This document shows, piece by piece, positions 1 through 9,548 of a stretch of DNA of 64,000 nucleotides. The DNA lies in assembly GCF_009363095.1 (NCBI RefSeq), contig NZ_CP045295.1, positions 4,555,001-4,619,000 of the forward strand. The letters run 5' to 3'. A program made the position numbers and the translations under genes. Positions within the stretch are counted from its first letter, which is position 1. Every line of letters begins with the position of its first letter. A model generated the notes under the pieces. It was not told the DNA's origin. It did not search any database and saw nothing but the letters and a program-made list of their open reading frames with translations. The DNA is from Paenibacillus cellulositrophicus (lineage in GTDB: Bacteria > Bacillota > Bacilli > Paenibacillales > Paenibacillaceae).

Positions 1-2036
<2,036 letters not shown>

Positions 2037-2040
2037 TAAA

Positions 2041-2095
2041 AAGTACCCACCAAAGTGAAGAACAGCGTTGAAGCTGATTCCGAGTACTTTGGCGG
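2041..2095 (+). other. hairpin after 23S rRNA, probable processing stem
   Basis: CCACCAAAGT (2047-2056) pairs with ACTTTGGCGG (2086-2095) with one mismatch, and CAGC/GCTG pair inside the loop. AAGTAC at 2041 can also pair with GTACTT at 2084. There is no U-run, so it is more likely an rRNA processing or spacer structure than a terminator. No 5S rRNA sequence lies between the 23S end and the first tRNA at 2173. Confidence 0.5.
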
Positions 2096-2172
2096 GGACC
2101 CGATAATTCTTAAAGCGCAGATTCGTTTCGTATCTAGTTTTCAGGTGATCAAACACTTGAATTAAATATTGT

Positions 2173-2248
2173 TCCCTGATAGCTCAGTTGGTAGAGCACT
2201 CGACTGTTAATCGAGTTGTCACAGGTTCGAGTCCTGTTCGGGGAGCCA
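2173..2248 (+). tRNA. tRNA-Asn (GTT)
   Basis: A full cloverleaf with acceptor TCCCTGA/TCGGGGA, anticodon GTT in the loop and an encoded 3' CCA. It is the first gene of a 16-tRNA array that follows the 23S gene. Confidence 0.97.
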
Positions 2249-2252
2249 TTAT

Positions 2253-2344
2253 GGAGAGGTGTCCGAGTTGGCCGAAGGAGCACGATTGGAAATCGTGTAG
2301 GCGCCAAAAGCGTCTCGAGGGTTCGAATCCCTCTCTCTCCGCCA
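2253..2344 (+). tRNA. tRNA-Ser (GGA)
   Basis: A long-variable-arm (class II) tRNA of 92 bases with acceptor GGAGAGG/CTCTCTCC, anticodon GGA and an encoded CCA. It lies 4 bases after tRNA-Asn. Confidence 0.97.
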
Positions 2345-2353
2345 TTATAGTTT

Positions 2354-2428
2354 GGCCCGTTGGTCAAGGGGTTAAGACACCTCCCTTTCACGGAGGTAAC
2401 ATGGGTTCGAATCCCATACGGGTCACCA
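2354..2428 (+). tRNA. tRNA-Glu (TTC)
   Basis: Acceptor GGCCCGT/ACGGGTC, anticodon TTC, encoded CCA. Its last 18 bases recur at 2525-2542 (see separate entry). Confidence 0.97.
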
Positions 2429-2524
2429 TTTTCATTGCTTGCATCAGGGATGAGAATCCAAAAAGGGTTCGTCGGAGCGTTACTTCGATAGCATATACAT
2501 CGCAGTCTCGAACGAAGTGAGAGT

Positions 2525-2542
2525 ATCCCATACGGGTCACCA
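2525..2542 (+). repeat. duplicated 3' end of tRNA-Glu (tRNA fragment)
   Basis: ATCCCATACGGGTCACCA at 2525-2542 is identical to 2411-2428, the 3' end of tRNA-Glu including CCA. The sequence after each copy is also related: CAGGGATGAGAATCC near 2446 and TAGGGATGGGAATCC near 2559. No D-arm or anticodon arm precedes the second copy, so it is a remnant and not a tRNA gene. It points to a tandem duplication followed by decay. Confidence 0.8.
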
Positions 2543-2635
2543 CTTACACTATTATCATTAGGGATGGGAATCCCAACGAAATAGTACTTGCATTTTTAGT
2601 GGTTTATCTGCTAAGATATTAAAAGTGTTTCTTAT

Positions 2636-2711
2636 GGAGGCTTAGCTCAGCTGGGAGAGCATCTGCCTTACAAGCAGAGGGTCGGGGGTTCGATCCCCTC
2701 AGCCTCCACCA
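2636..2711 (+). tRNA. tRNA-Val (TAC)
   Basis: Acceptor GGAGGCT/AGCCTCC, anticodon TAC, encoded CCA. It restarts the array after the tRNA-Glu duplication spacer. Confidence 0.97.
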
Positions 2712-2746
2712 TGTATACTCTAAAGAAAATAAATATTTTTTAATGA

Positions 2747-2820
<74 letters not shown>

Positions 2821-2857
2821 TTTATCTCCTTACGTATGGAGATACATAATTGGCCGT

Positions 2858-2934
2858 GGAACCGTGGTGTAGAGGCCTAACATGCCTGCCTGTCACGCAG
2901 GAGATCGCGGGTTCGAATCCCGTCGGTTCCGCCA
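2858..2934 (+). tRNA. tRNA-Asp (GTC)
   Basis: Acceptor GGAACCG/CGGTTCC, anticodon GTC, encoded CCA. Confidence 0.97.
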
Positions 2935-2991
2935 TTTATTTTCTTGAGAGTTTAGTTTGTTGCAATCATGCTCTTAATAGAAACAAAATTA

Positions 2992-3067
<76 letters not shown>

Positions 3068-3090
3068 TGAATTTAATAACAAGCAAAAAA

Positions 3091-3166
<76 letters not shown>

Positions 3167-3169
3167 TAT

Positions 3170-3255
3170 GGAGGCTTAGCGAAGTGGCCAAACGCAGCAG
3201 ACTGTAAATCTGTTCTCGTACGAGTTCGGTGGTTCGAATCCATCAGCCTCCACCA
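3170..3255 (+). tRNA. tRNA-Tyr (GTA)
   Basis: A class II tRNA with a long variable arm, acceptor GGAGGCT/AGCCTCC, anticodon GTA, encoded CCA. Confidence 0.97.
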
Positions 3256-3265
3256 GTTTTATTAT

Positions 3266-3339
3266 AGGGGCATAGTTTAAAGGTAGAACAGCGGTCTCCA
3301 AAACCGTTAGTGTGGGTTCAATTCCTGCTGCCCCTGCCA
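3266..3339 (+). tRNA. tRNA-Trp (CCA)
   Basis: Acceptor AGGGGCA/TGCCCCT, anticodon CCA, encoded 3' CCA. It is the probable partner of the trpS T-box leader at 38163, which carries a UGG specifier. Confidence 0.97.
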
Positions 3340-3369
3340 TTCGAAATACAGCTTCATATCTTTTATTAT

Positions 3370-3446
3370 GGCGGTCGTGGCGAAGGGGTTAACGCACCGG
3401 ATTGTGGCTCCGGCATTCGTGGGTTCAAGTCCCATCGATCGCCCCA
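3370..3446 (+). tRNA. tRNA-His (GTG)
   Basis: Acceptor GCGGTCG/CGATCGC with the extra 5' G (3370) facing discriminator C, as expected of tRNA-His. Anticodon GTG, encoded CCA. Confidence 0.97.
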
Positions 3447-3468
3447 TAACTTATAATGACAATCTTGT

Positions 3469-3543
3469 TGGGGATTAGCCAAGCGGTAAGGCAACGGACT
3501 TTGACTCCGTCATGCATAGGTTCGAATCCTATATCCCCAGCCA
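3469..3543 (+). tRNA. tRNA-Gln (TTG)
   Basis: Acceptor TGGGGAT/ATCCCCA, anticodon TTG, encoded CCA. Confidence 0.97.
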
Positions 3544-3549
3544 GTTTAA

Positions 3550-3624
3550 GCGGACGTGGCTCAGCGGTAGAGCATCGCCTTGCCAAGGCGAGGGTCGCGG
3601 GTTCGATTCCCGTCGTCCGCTCCA
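3550..3624 (+). tRNA. tRNA-Gly (GCC)
   Basis: Acceptor GCGGACG/CGTCCGC, anticodon GCC, encoded CCA. Confidence 0.97.
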
Positions 3625-3633
3625 TTTGATTTC

Positions 3634-3707
3634 GGCGCCATAGCCAAGTGGTAAGGCACAGCTCTGCAAAAGCTTTATCCCCAGTTCGAATCTGGGTGGC
3701 GCCTCCA
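3634..3707 (+). tRNA. tRNA-Cys (GCA)
   Basis: Acceptor GGCGCCA/TGGCGCC, anticodon GCA, encoded CCA. Confidence 0.97.
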
Positions 3708-3719
3708 TTAATTTCATAT

Positions 3720-3796
3720 GCGCCCTTAGCTCAGCTGGATAGAGCGTTTGACTACGAATCAAAAGGTCAGGAGTTCGAATCTCTTAGGGCGCGCCA
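3720..3796 (+). tRNA. tRNA-Arg (ACG)
   Basis: Acceptor GCGCCCT/AGGGCGC, anticodon ACG (A34 is normally deaminated to inosine by TadA), encoded CCA. As I recall the B. subtilis trnD cluster, a Leu gene stands at this position there. Confidence 0.97.
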
Positions 3797-3814
3797 TTTT
3801 TTTTAACTGAATAT

Positions 3815-3894
3815 GCCGGTGTGGCGGAATTGGCAGACGCGCGCGACTCAAAATCGTGAGGGAAACCGTGGGGGTTCGAGTCCCTTCACCGGCA
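3815..3894 (+). tRNA. tRNA-Leu (CAA)
   Basis: Class II tRNA with acceptor GCCGGTG/CACCGGC and loop CTCAAAA giving anticodon CAA. The discriminator A (3894) is followed by TCA, not CCA, so the CCA must be added enzymatically. It is the last gene of the array and stands 10 bases before the terminator. Confidence 0.95.
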
Positions 3895-3904
3895 TCATAG
3901 AGAA

Positions 3905-3936
3905 AAGCCTTGGATATCTTTCCAAGGCTTTTTCTT
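3905..3936 (+). terminator. rho-independent terminator of the rRNA-tRNA unit
   Basis: AAGCCTTGGA (3905-3914) pairs perfectly with TCCAAGGCTT (3921-3930), followed by a T-rich run. It directly follows tRNA-Leu. Confidence 0.9.
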
Positions 3937-4504
3937 GTATAGACTAACATTGTAAACCGAGCCATCACTCGTCGTTCGTTAATCTCACTTCCCGCTATAT
4001 TGCACTTGCACTTCTCCTTCCAATCAGCCACCTGATGATATCCCGCAGAAAGACGGCCATTTTAATTCGTATTGCGTTTATTTGTATGGCTGTATGTCGT
4101 TTAATTCGTATCATGCTGTTTTATGTAGGTCCTATCTGCATAGATGTTCTCTTTATATGACGTGCCCTCGTAAGTTGGGAGTAAGAGGGTGTACAACAGC
4201 CTTGAACAGGATCCTGAGATCAATCCGTTCGTTCTACCATTACTCCCTTTGAACGTTTTCCCCTCCTTGTTTAACGTTGATAAACCATTCCAGCCGGCTT
4301 TACCCGGGCTAAACAGGCTCAATGTTTATTTAGCTAAGTGCTAAATCCCTTGCTCAGAGCCTCCAACGATTCCTGTCCCAAGCTTTGTATGAATAGACTG
4401 CTCATTAAAGCTCACAGTGCGTGCCGTTCATGTTTTATTAGCGAGATATTGGAGCTGCCAGTGGGGGATGTGGCTGCCGAATTACATGCAGAAAAGGCTT
4501 GCTT
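3937..4504. other. intergenic stretch without recognisable gene
   Basis: About 570 bases between the tRNA terminator and the lia-psp control region. Short open frames here have no ribosome site or recognisable product. I see no RNA gene or repeat in it. Confidence 0.6.
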
Positions 4505-4566
4505 CGTCTAAGGTCCGAGCCATCCCCCGACTTAGGTCTAGGATTAAAAACCGTCTGGGGTCCGTT
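4505..4566 (+). promoter_or_regulatory. three phased direct repeats, candidate response-regulator sites
   Basis: CGTCTAAGGTCCG (from 4505), CGACTTAGGTCTA (from 4528) and CGTCTGGGGTCCG (from 4552) share the pattern CGWCTNNGGTCYR. Their starts are 23 and 24 bases apart, about two helical turns, so all three would face the same side of DNA. The last copy abuts the candidate -35 region of the lia-psp operon. By position they are candidate LiaR boxes; binding is inferred. Confidence 0.5.
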
Positions 4567-4593
4567 TTGGAAAACCCGGATAGAACCTAAAAT
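4565..4593 (+). promoter_or_regulatory. candidate promoter of the lia-psp operon
   Basis: A -10-like TAAAAT at 4588 stands 17 bases after a poor -35 (TTTTGG at 4565). A weak -35 touching the third repeat fits a promoter that needs an activator. The assignment is tentative. Confidence 0.35.
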
Positions 4594-4634
4594 AGAGTCA
4601 TAAGGTTGATACAAACGAAAGGCGGTGACAATGC

Positions 4635-4940
4635 ATGAGAACAAATAAAACTTCTGGTTGGGCGATCGTATTGATCGCAATCGGTGCACTGATGCTCCTG
4701 GGAGTATTCGCTCCATTATTCGGCAGGCTGATCGGATTGATCTTCCCGATCCTGATGATCGTGCTCGGCTATTATGGAATTCGCAGAGGTAAGGTGGTCA
4801 TCGGTACGATTATCCTCGCATTCGGTGTCATGGGACTTCTGGCGAAGCTGTCCTGGATCATCGGACCGCTGCTGGGAATTGCCCTGGTAGTGTTCGGGAT
4901 TATGCTGCTGAAAGGTAAGAAGTCGTCGAAGTGGATGTAA
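4635..4940 (+). CDS. LiaI-like small membrane protein
   Basis: A 101-residue protein with about four closely spaced hydrophobic segments (roughly residues 8-26, 28-46, 54-70 and 74-92) and a basic C-terminus (KGKKSSK). Composition and place match the LiaI / N-terminal LiaF type of membrane protein that recruits PspA/LiaH proteins to the membrane in Bacillus. The ATG at 4635 is preceded by AAAGGCGGTGA; the ATG at 4631 is in another frame and hits a stop after five codons. It is the first gene of the locus, downstream of the phased repeats. Function is inferred from neighbours. Confidence 0.7.
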   Translation: MRTNKTSGWAIVLIAIGALMLLGVFAPLFGRLIGLIFPILMIVLGYYGIRRGKVVIGTIILAFGVMGLLAKLSWIIGPLLGIALVVFGIMLLKGKKSSKWM

Positions 4941-5018
4941 CGGTAACAAAGAATTACCTTCAATAAATACAATCAAACGAATAGGCGATCACAGCTTATA
5001 AGGAGGGAGCAAGAACAG

Positions 5019-5693
5019 ATGAGCGTATTTCGCAGGGTACGGGATATCACTGTAGCGACATTAAATGAACGTTTGGAACAAAGTCAGGACCCGGTACGGT
5101 TGATCGATCAGTTTTTGGCATCAACGCGTGACGATATTATGGAAGCCGAGAAGCTCGTTCAGCAGTACTCCGCTCATGTGAGACAGCTGAAGCAGCAAGT
5201 GGATCAGGCATCTAACATGAAGGAAAAGCGTGAGGAGCAGGCGCTGCTGGCTCTGAAGGCCGGCGAGGATCATCTAGCCAAGCTCGCACTGCAGGAAAAA
5301 ATCATCTATGAAGAAAAGCTCGAGCAATACGGAGGACTGCTGGATACAACCCGCCAGTCGCTCACCGAGCTGGAAAATCAGCTGAACGACCTGAAATTGG
5401 AGTACCAAACCGTGTACAGCAAACGTCAATACTACGCGGCACGAATGGAAACCCTCAGACTTCAGCAGCGGATGAATCAGCGCATGGAAGGTTTTGGCGG
5501 ACAGGATGTTCCCAAGATGTTCAACCGTCTGGAAGACCGCATTTCCGATTGGGAATTTGAAGCACGCAGTCTGCGCGACCTGCGCCGCGGCGGTCAGGAA
5601 CTGTTCGAGCAAGCCAGCGGAACGGTATCCAGCGTGCTGGAAAGGGAGCTGGCCCGCCTGAAGGAAAAGCTGAACAACAGCGGAAAGGAGTAA
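5019..5693 (+). CDS. pspA: PspA/IM30 family phage-shock protein (LiaH-like), first copy
   Basis: A 224-residue, almost wholly helical protein that starts with the family-typical amphipathic MSVFRRVRDI segment and has long coiled coils (about 25-150). PspA/LiaH/Vipp1 proteins are ESCRT-III-like; they assemble on stressed membrane and limit damage. The start has a clear AAGGAGGGAGC site. The next gene, pspC, begins 4 bases after the stop, so translation is probably coupled. A second PspA-type gene follows at 6190 and the two differ widely in sequence, so they are not a recent duplication. Length is normal for the family. Confidence 0.92.
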   Translation: MSVFRRVRDITVATLNERLEQSQDPVRLIDQFLASTRDDIMEAEKLVQQYSAHVRQLKQQVDQASNMKEKREEQALLALKAGEDHLAKLALQEKIIYEEKLEQYGGLLDTTRQSLTELENQLNDLKLEYQTVYSKRQYYAARMETLRLQQRMNQRMEGFGGQDVPKMFNRLEDRISDWEFEARSLRDLRRGGQELFEQASGTVSSVLERELARLKEKLNNSGKE

Positions 5694-5697
5694 CGTC

Positions 5698-6186
5698 ATG
5701 AGCAAGCTATACCGATCGACCCGCGATAAAATGGTTACCGGTTTGTGCGGCGGTCTGTCCGATACCTTAGGCATCGATTCCACGCTGCTGCGGATCCTGT
5801 TCTTGATCAGTATCCCATTTACCGGCGGGACCACGCTGTTCATCTACTTTATCGCGGCTTTGGTCATCCCTAAAGAACCAACGACACCTTTTAATCCATA
5901 TGGACCGGGGTCGGGGGTAGCTGGGGGCGGATACTACGGCAATAGTATGGGGTCCGGCAGCTACTACGGCAACGGTCAGCAAGGCAACGGCGCTTATGGT
6001 GCCCAATCTTTTGACCCTAGAGCCAAATACAACGGTTCGCCATACGGCGGAGGCAGACCGGGCGGATACAGCTCGTCCGCATCCGACCTGGACGCCATGA
6101 TGGAAGATATCGAGAAGAAAGCCATGAAGAAAGAGCTTGAGGAATTGAAAAAAAAATTATCTAAGTACGAGAAGGGAGAAGTGTAA
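5698..6186 (+). CDS. pspC: PspC-domain membrane protein with Gly/Tyr-rich linker
   Basis: A 162-residue protein. Residues 1-62 are a PspC domain (start SKLYRSTRDKMVTGLCGGLS, then a hydrophobic segment ending in LVIPKEP). Residues 65-125 are rich in Gly, Tyr, Ser and Asn, and the C-terminus (about 128-160) is a charged coiled coil with a KK/EE pattern. In enterobacteria PspC senses membrane stress and binds PspA; here the C-terminal coil may do the binding, which is inference. It lies between the two pspA-type genes, 4 bases after the first and 3 bases before the second. Confidence 0.85.
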   Translation: MSKLYRSTRDKMVTGLCGGLSDTLGIDSTLLRILFLISIPFTGGTTLFIYFIAALVIPKEPTTPFNPYGPGSGVAGGGYYGNSMGSGSYYGNGQQGNGAYGAQSFDPRAKYNGSPYGGGRPGGYSSSASDLDAMMEDIEKKAMKKELEELKKKLSKYEKGEV

Positions 6187-6189
6187 AAC

Positions 6190-6894
6190 ATGGGAGTATT
6201 TAAAAGAATTAAGGATATGACGAAAGCATCGGTGAACGAGGTATTGGATAAAGTTGAAGATCCGGTAATTATGCTGAACCAGTATCTGCGCGATATGGAG
6301 GCAGAAATCCATGACGCGGAAGTTACAGTAGCGAAGCAAATGGCCAATGAACGCCGCATGAAGCAACGCGTGGAAGAAGCCGTGAAGATGGCCGGCCAAC
6401 GTGAGGCTCAAGCTGAACTGGCACTTCGTAACGGCCAGGAAGAAGTAGCGCGCAAGCTGCTCGAGGAAAAGATTTATTTTGACCAAAAACTGTCCGAGTA
6501 CCAAGAACTGCACGCTCAATCCGAGGCGCAAGCCAAAGAACTGGTACAGCAGCTCCATGACATGAAAGACGAGTTCTACAAAATGCGCAACAAGCGCAAT
6601 GAGCTCGTAGCCCGGGCGCAAATGGCGAAAGCCAAAAAGCAAATGTCTCAAATCAGCAGCCTGCATACGATCGAAAGCGGCAGCGCGTCCCTTGGATTCC
6701 ACCGCATGGAAGAAAAGATCATGCAAATGGAAGCTGAAGCCGATGTGATGCGTGCCCCTTACCGTCCGGAAACATCCGCTTTCACCAGCCCGGTCGATGC
6801 GGAGAAGCAGCTGAAGGTGGAAGAACAGCTCAGCGCGCTGAAAAGCAAGCTGAACCCGACGGCTGCCGCTCCTTCCAAATCGAATAAAGAATAA
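6190..6894 (+). CDS. PspA/IM30 family protein, second copy
   Basis: A 234-residue helical coiled-coil protein that begins MGVFKRIKDMTKASVNEVLD, the amphipathic N-terminal helix of the PspA family, followed by EDPVIMLNQYLRDME, the usual second helix. It has an AAGGGAGAAG ribosome site. It is clearly diverged from the copy at 5019, with a C-terminal tail rich in Pro, Ser and Ala. The two may form mixed assemblies or act at different signals; neither can be read from sequence. A terminator at 6981 follows it. Confidence 0.9.
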   Translation: MGVFKRIKDMTKASVNEVLDKVEDPVIMLNQYLRDMEAEIHDAEVTVAKQMANERRMKQRVEEAVKMAGQREAQAELALRNGQEEVARKLLEEKIYFDQKLSEYQELHAQSEAQAKELVQQLHDMKDEFYKMRNKRNELVARAQMAKAKKQMSQISSLHTIESGSASLGFHRMEEKIMQMEAEADVMRAPYRPETSAFTSPVDAEKQLKVEEQLSALKSKLNPTAAAPSKSNKE

Positions 6895-6980
6895 GTATTC
6901 AATTCTGCGGACAATATGATATGCTAGGAAGAATGGAATAAGGGCGCGAGACCTCATTCACATCTTCCTGGATCCCGGTG

Positions 6981-7024
6981 AAGCCATAAGGAGTGTGCCC
7001 GTCACAACCCTATGGCTTTTCCGG
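6981..7024 (+). terminator. terminator between the pspA and liaF units
   Basis: AAGCCATAAGG pairs with CCTATGGCTT and is followed by a short T-run. It would separate, or attenuate between, liaI-pspA-pspC-pspA and liaF-liaS-liaR. Confidence 0.65.
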
Positions 7025-7067
7025 TCTTACTTTTCCGATAAACCAAGACATCATAAGGAGGTGCGGC

Positions 7068-7715
7068 ATGGAAAAAAGAAATCGCTTCATTGCGCTGATT
7101 CTCATCGGGATCGGCCTCCTCATGCTCTTCGGCAGGTGGGTCGGCTTTTTTACCATCGTCGCCCTCTTATTCATTCTTATGGGAATTTATACGATTCGCG
7201 GCGGAAAAGTGAAGAGAGGCTACCGTCTTGTTGCGGTGGGCGCCATCCTGCTGCTGATTGATCATTTGCTGATCGTGCTGGGGATTGCGCTGATCTCCCT
7301 GGGATGGTTTTTTGTAAAGGCAAGGAAGGTACAAAATCGGGACGGGTACCTGCAGAAGCAGGGATTTTCGGGGCATTACAATTGGGATCAGGTCCCTTGG
7401 GCTATGAGAAGCCAGAGCGTCTGGCATGTCATCAACGAAGCCGATCTGGATTTGTCGCTTGCGATCCCCGAGGAACACCGTACGGTTATGATGTTTCAAG
7501 GCATCATGGGGGATACGGACATCAAAATTCCGGAGTATTACGGGGTGGAGCTTGAAGTGTTCGTCCTGTTCGGCGCGATCGATTTCAGAGGGCACCGGGA
7601 TAACGGGTTGATGAACCGTTTGAACTGGAAATCCCCTAATTATGAGACCAGCGAATACAAAGTTAAATTCCATATTTCCTACCTGGTAGGAGATGTTGAT
7701 ATTGATCTGTCATAG
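7068..7715 (+). CDS. liaF: LiaF-like inhibitor of the LiaS kinase
   Basis: A 215-residue protein. Residues 1-85 hold several membrane segments related in style to the small protein at 4635. Residues 110-215 are the soluble LiaF/DUF2154 (cell-wall-active antibiotic response) domain, a beta-rich fold with repeated I/V-D-I patterns and ending VGDVDIDLS. In Bacillus LiaF holds LiaS off until the envelope is disturbed. I chose the ATG at 7068 because AAGGAGGTG stands 5 bases upstream; a longer frame from 6993 has no ribosome site and would run through the preceding terminator. liaS follows at once. Confidence 0.85.
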   Translation: MEKRNRFIALILIGIGLLMLFGRWVGFFTIVALLFILMGIYTIRGGKVKRGYRLVAVGAILLLIDHLLIVLGIALISLGWFFVKARKVQNRDGYLQKQGFSGHYNWDQVPWAMRSQSVWHVINEADLDLSLAIPEEHRTVMMFQGIMGDTDIKIPEYYGVELEVFVLFGAIDFRGHRDNGLMNRLNWKSPNYETSEYKVKFHISYLVGDVDIDLS

Positions 7716-7730
7716 GAGGTGGGTTCCCTG

Positions 7731-8813
7731 ATGAAAACCAGAAAACCGGCTAATATGGTCTCCCGGAGCATGGGCGAGGGGGCCCTTCTTTCTTTTGTTA
7801 TGCTCCTGATCATTTTTTACGTACTTTATACATATGGTTATTTGGCCCCGTTTGATTCTTGGCAAAAAACGCTGCAGGCCGGTGCTACGCTGATCCTGGT
7901 TCCGATCGGTCTGGGCGCTATCTTCGGGTTCTATCAGAGTTACCGGGTAAAAATGAAGCTGGAACGGCTGCGGGAAACGCTGCTCTCCTGGGAAAAAGGG
8001 AACGTCGCCCGCTCCGTGCCGGAGCTTGGCGGCGACGAGGTCGGGCGCCTTGGCGAACAGCTTGGGCGCATCAGCAAAAAGTGGGAGGAGCAGGTGAACT
8101 CCCTTCAGCGCTTGTCCACGAACAATGCCCAGCTGGCCGAGCAGGCGCGGATATCGGCGATCATAGAGGAGCGCCAGCGTCTGGCGCGGGAGCTGCATGA
8201 TGCGGTATCACAGCAGCTGTTTGCGATATCGATGACGGCGACGGCCGTGGGGAGGACGCTTGAGAAGGATTTTGACAAGGCCCAGCGCCAGGTGGCGCTC
8301 ATCGAAGAAATGGCCGCTGTGGCCCAATCAGAAATGAGAGCGCTGCTGCTGCATCTCCGGCCGGTCTATCTGGAAGGCAAGCCGCTGGAGCAAGGCCTCG
8401 GCGAGCTGATCAAAGAGCTCAAAGTGAAGGTCCCGATGGAAATCGTGTTTGAAATGGACAAAGGCATCCACCTGGTAAAAGGAATCGAAAACCATCTGTT
8501 CCGCATCATCCAAGAGGCGATGTCTAACACGCTCCGGCATGCCAAAGCAGATAAGATGGAAATCCGGATTCACCAAAAGAAAGACATGGTCTGGGTCATG
8601 CTGCGTGACGACGGCCAGGGCTTTGAACTAAACGAGACAAAACAGGCCTCCTACGGCCTTTCAAATATGCAGGAACGCGTCAACGAAATCGGCGGATCGA
8701 TCCAGATCATTACGGCGCCCGGCAAGGGTACGCGAATCGAAATTACCGTGCCGATTGTATCTGAAGACAAAGCAGGGAGTGAGGATCTTGGAAATGGAAA
8801 CACCCATGATTAA
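7731..8813 (+). CDS. liaS: LiaS-like sensor histidine kinase
   Basis: A 360-residue two-component kinase. Two membrane segments (about 17-37 and 49-69) flank a very short outside loop, so it is an intramembrane-sensing type. A HAMP-like linker (about 70-125) leads to a HisKA_3 box with phospho-acceptor His156 in RELHDAVSQQ, then a HATPase domain with the N-box (RIIQEAMSNTLRHA) and G-boxes (DDGQGF, GKGTRIEI). The ATG at 7731 has AGGAGG about 10 bases upstream. It overlaps the regulator gene by 20 bases. The partner LiaF gene is directly upstream, which supports the Lia assignment. Confidence 0.88.
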   Translation: MKTRKPANMVSRSMGEGALLSFVMLLIIFYVLYTYGYLAPFDSWQKTLQAGATLILVPIGLGAIFGFYQSYRVKMKLERLRETLLSWEKGNVARSVPELGGDEVGRLGEQLGRISKKWEEQVNSLQRLSTNNAQLAEQARISAIIEERQRLARELHDAVSQQLFAISMTATAVGRTLEKDFDKAQRQVALIEEMAAVAQSEMRALLLHLRPVYLEGKPLEQGLGELIKELKVKVPMEIVFEMDKGIHLVKGIENHLFRIIQEAMSNTLRHAKADKMEIRIHQKKDMVWVMLRDDGQGFELNETKQASYGLSNMQERVNEIGGSIQIITAPGKGTRIEITVPIVSEDKAGSEDLGNGNTHD

Positions 8814-9441
8814 AGTGCTGCTCGTCGATGACCACGAGATGGTGCGGATCGGTTTGGCGGCCGTGCTGGGGACTGAGGACGGCATCGAAGTCGTCGGCGA
8901 GGCAGGCAGCGGTGAGGAAGGCATCCGCCTTGCCCGGGAATACAAACCCGACGTCGTCCTGATGGACCTGGTGATGGAGGGCATGGACGGGATTGAGGCG
9001 ACGCGGCAGCTGCTGAAGCTGTACCCGGACTGCAAGGTAATCGTGCTGACAAGCTATTTGGACGACGAGAAAATGTACCCGGTTATCGAGGCCGGTGCAT
9101 TCAGCTACCTGCTGAAGACGTCGCGCGCAAGCGAAATCGCCGACGCCATCCGCGCCGCGGCGCGCGGCCAATCGGTCTTGGAATCGCAGGTCGCCTCCAA
9201 GATGATGAACCGGTTCCGCCATCCGGAGGTAGAGGCCCCGGCGCACAAGGAGCTGACTGACCGCGAAATGGATGTGCTCCGCCTATTGGCGCAGGGCAAG
9301 TCCAACCAGGAAATCGCCGATGACCTCATCATTGGAATCAAAACGGTCAAGTTTCATGTGACGAACATCCTGGCGAAGCTGGGCGTAGACGACCGCACGC
9401 AGGCGGCGATCTACGCTTACAAGAACGGTCTGGCGGAATAG
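8794..9441 (+). CDS. liaR: LiaR-like response regulator (NarL/LuxR type)
   Basis: A 215-residue regulator. The receiver domain (about 6-122) has acidic pocket Asp12-Asp13, phospho-acceptor Asp58 (VVLMDLV) and Lys108 (LLKTS). A LuxR-type helix-turn-helix covers about 152-212 (LTDREMDVLRLLAQGKSNQE). It is expected to be phosphorylated by the kinase encoded upstream and to activate the psp genes; the repeats at 4505-4566 are its likely target. I chose ATG 8794, 9 bases after GAGG; TTG 8788 and ATG 8806 are alternatives. A strong terminator follows. Confidence 0.88.
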   Translation: METPMIKVLLVDDHEMVRIGLAAVLGTEDGIEVVGEAGSGEEGIRLAREYKPDVVLMDLVMEGMDGIEATRQLLKLYPDCKVIVLTSYLDDEKMYPVIEAGAFSYLLKTSRASEIADAIRAAARGQSVLESQVASKMMNRFRHPEVEAPAHKELTDREMDVLRLLAQGKSNQEIADDLIIGIKTVKFHVTNILAKLGVDDRTQAAIYAYKNGLAE

Positions 9442-9480
9442 TTGGATAGAATCCATAGCAAATTAATCCATAGCAGATGA

Positions 9481-9520
9481 AAAGCCCCTGAGGAGCGGAT
9501 AGCTTCCAGGGGCTTTTTTA
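9481..9520 (+). terminator. rho-independent terminator after liaR
   Basis: AAAAGCCCCTG pairs with CAGGGGCTTTT and ends in six T. As it is near symmetric it can also serve the minus-strand gene that ends at 9549. Confidence 0.9.
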
Positions 9521-9548
9521 GATAATAATGTGTAAGTTTTGAAGACCG

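Noticed and set aside
2543..2635. A second tRNA-Glu gene after the duplicated 3' end
   Set aside because: Only 18 bases of the 3' end are present; no acceptor 5' strand, D-arm or anticodon arm can be built.
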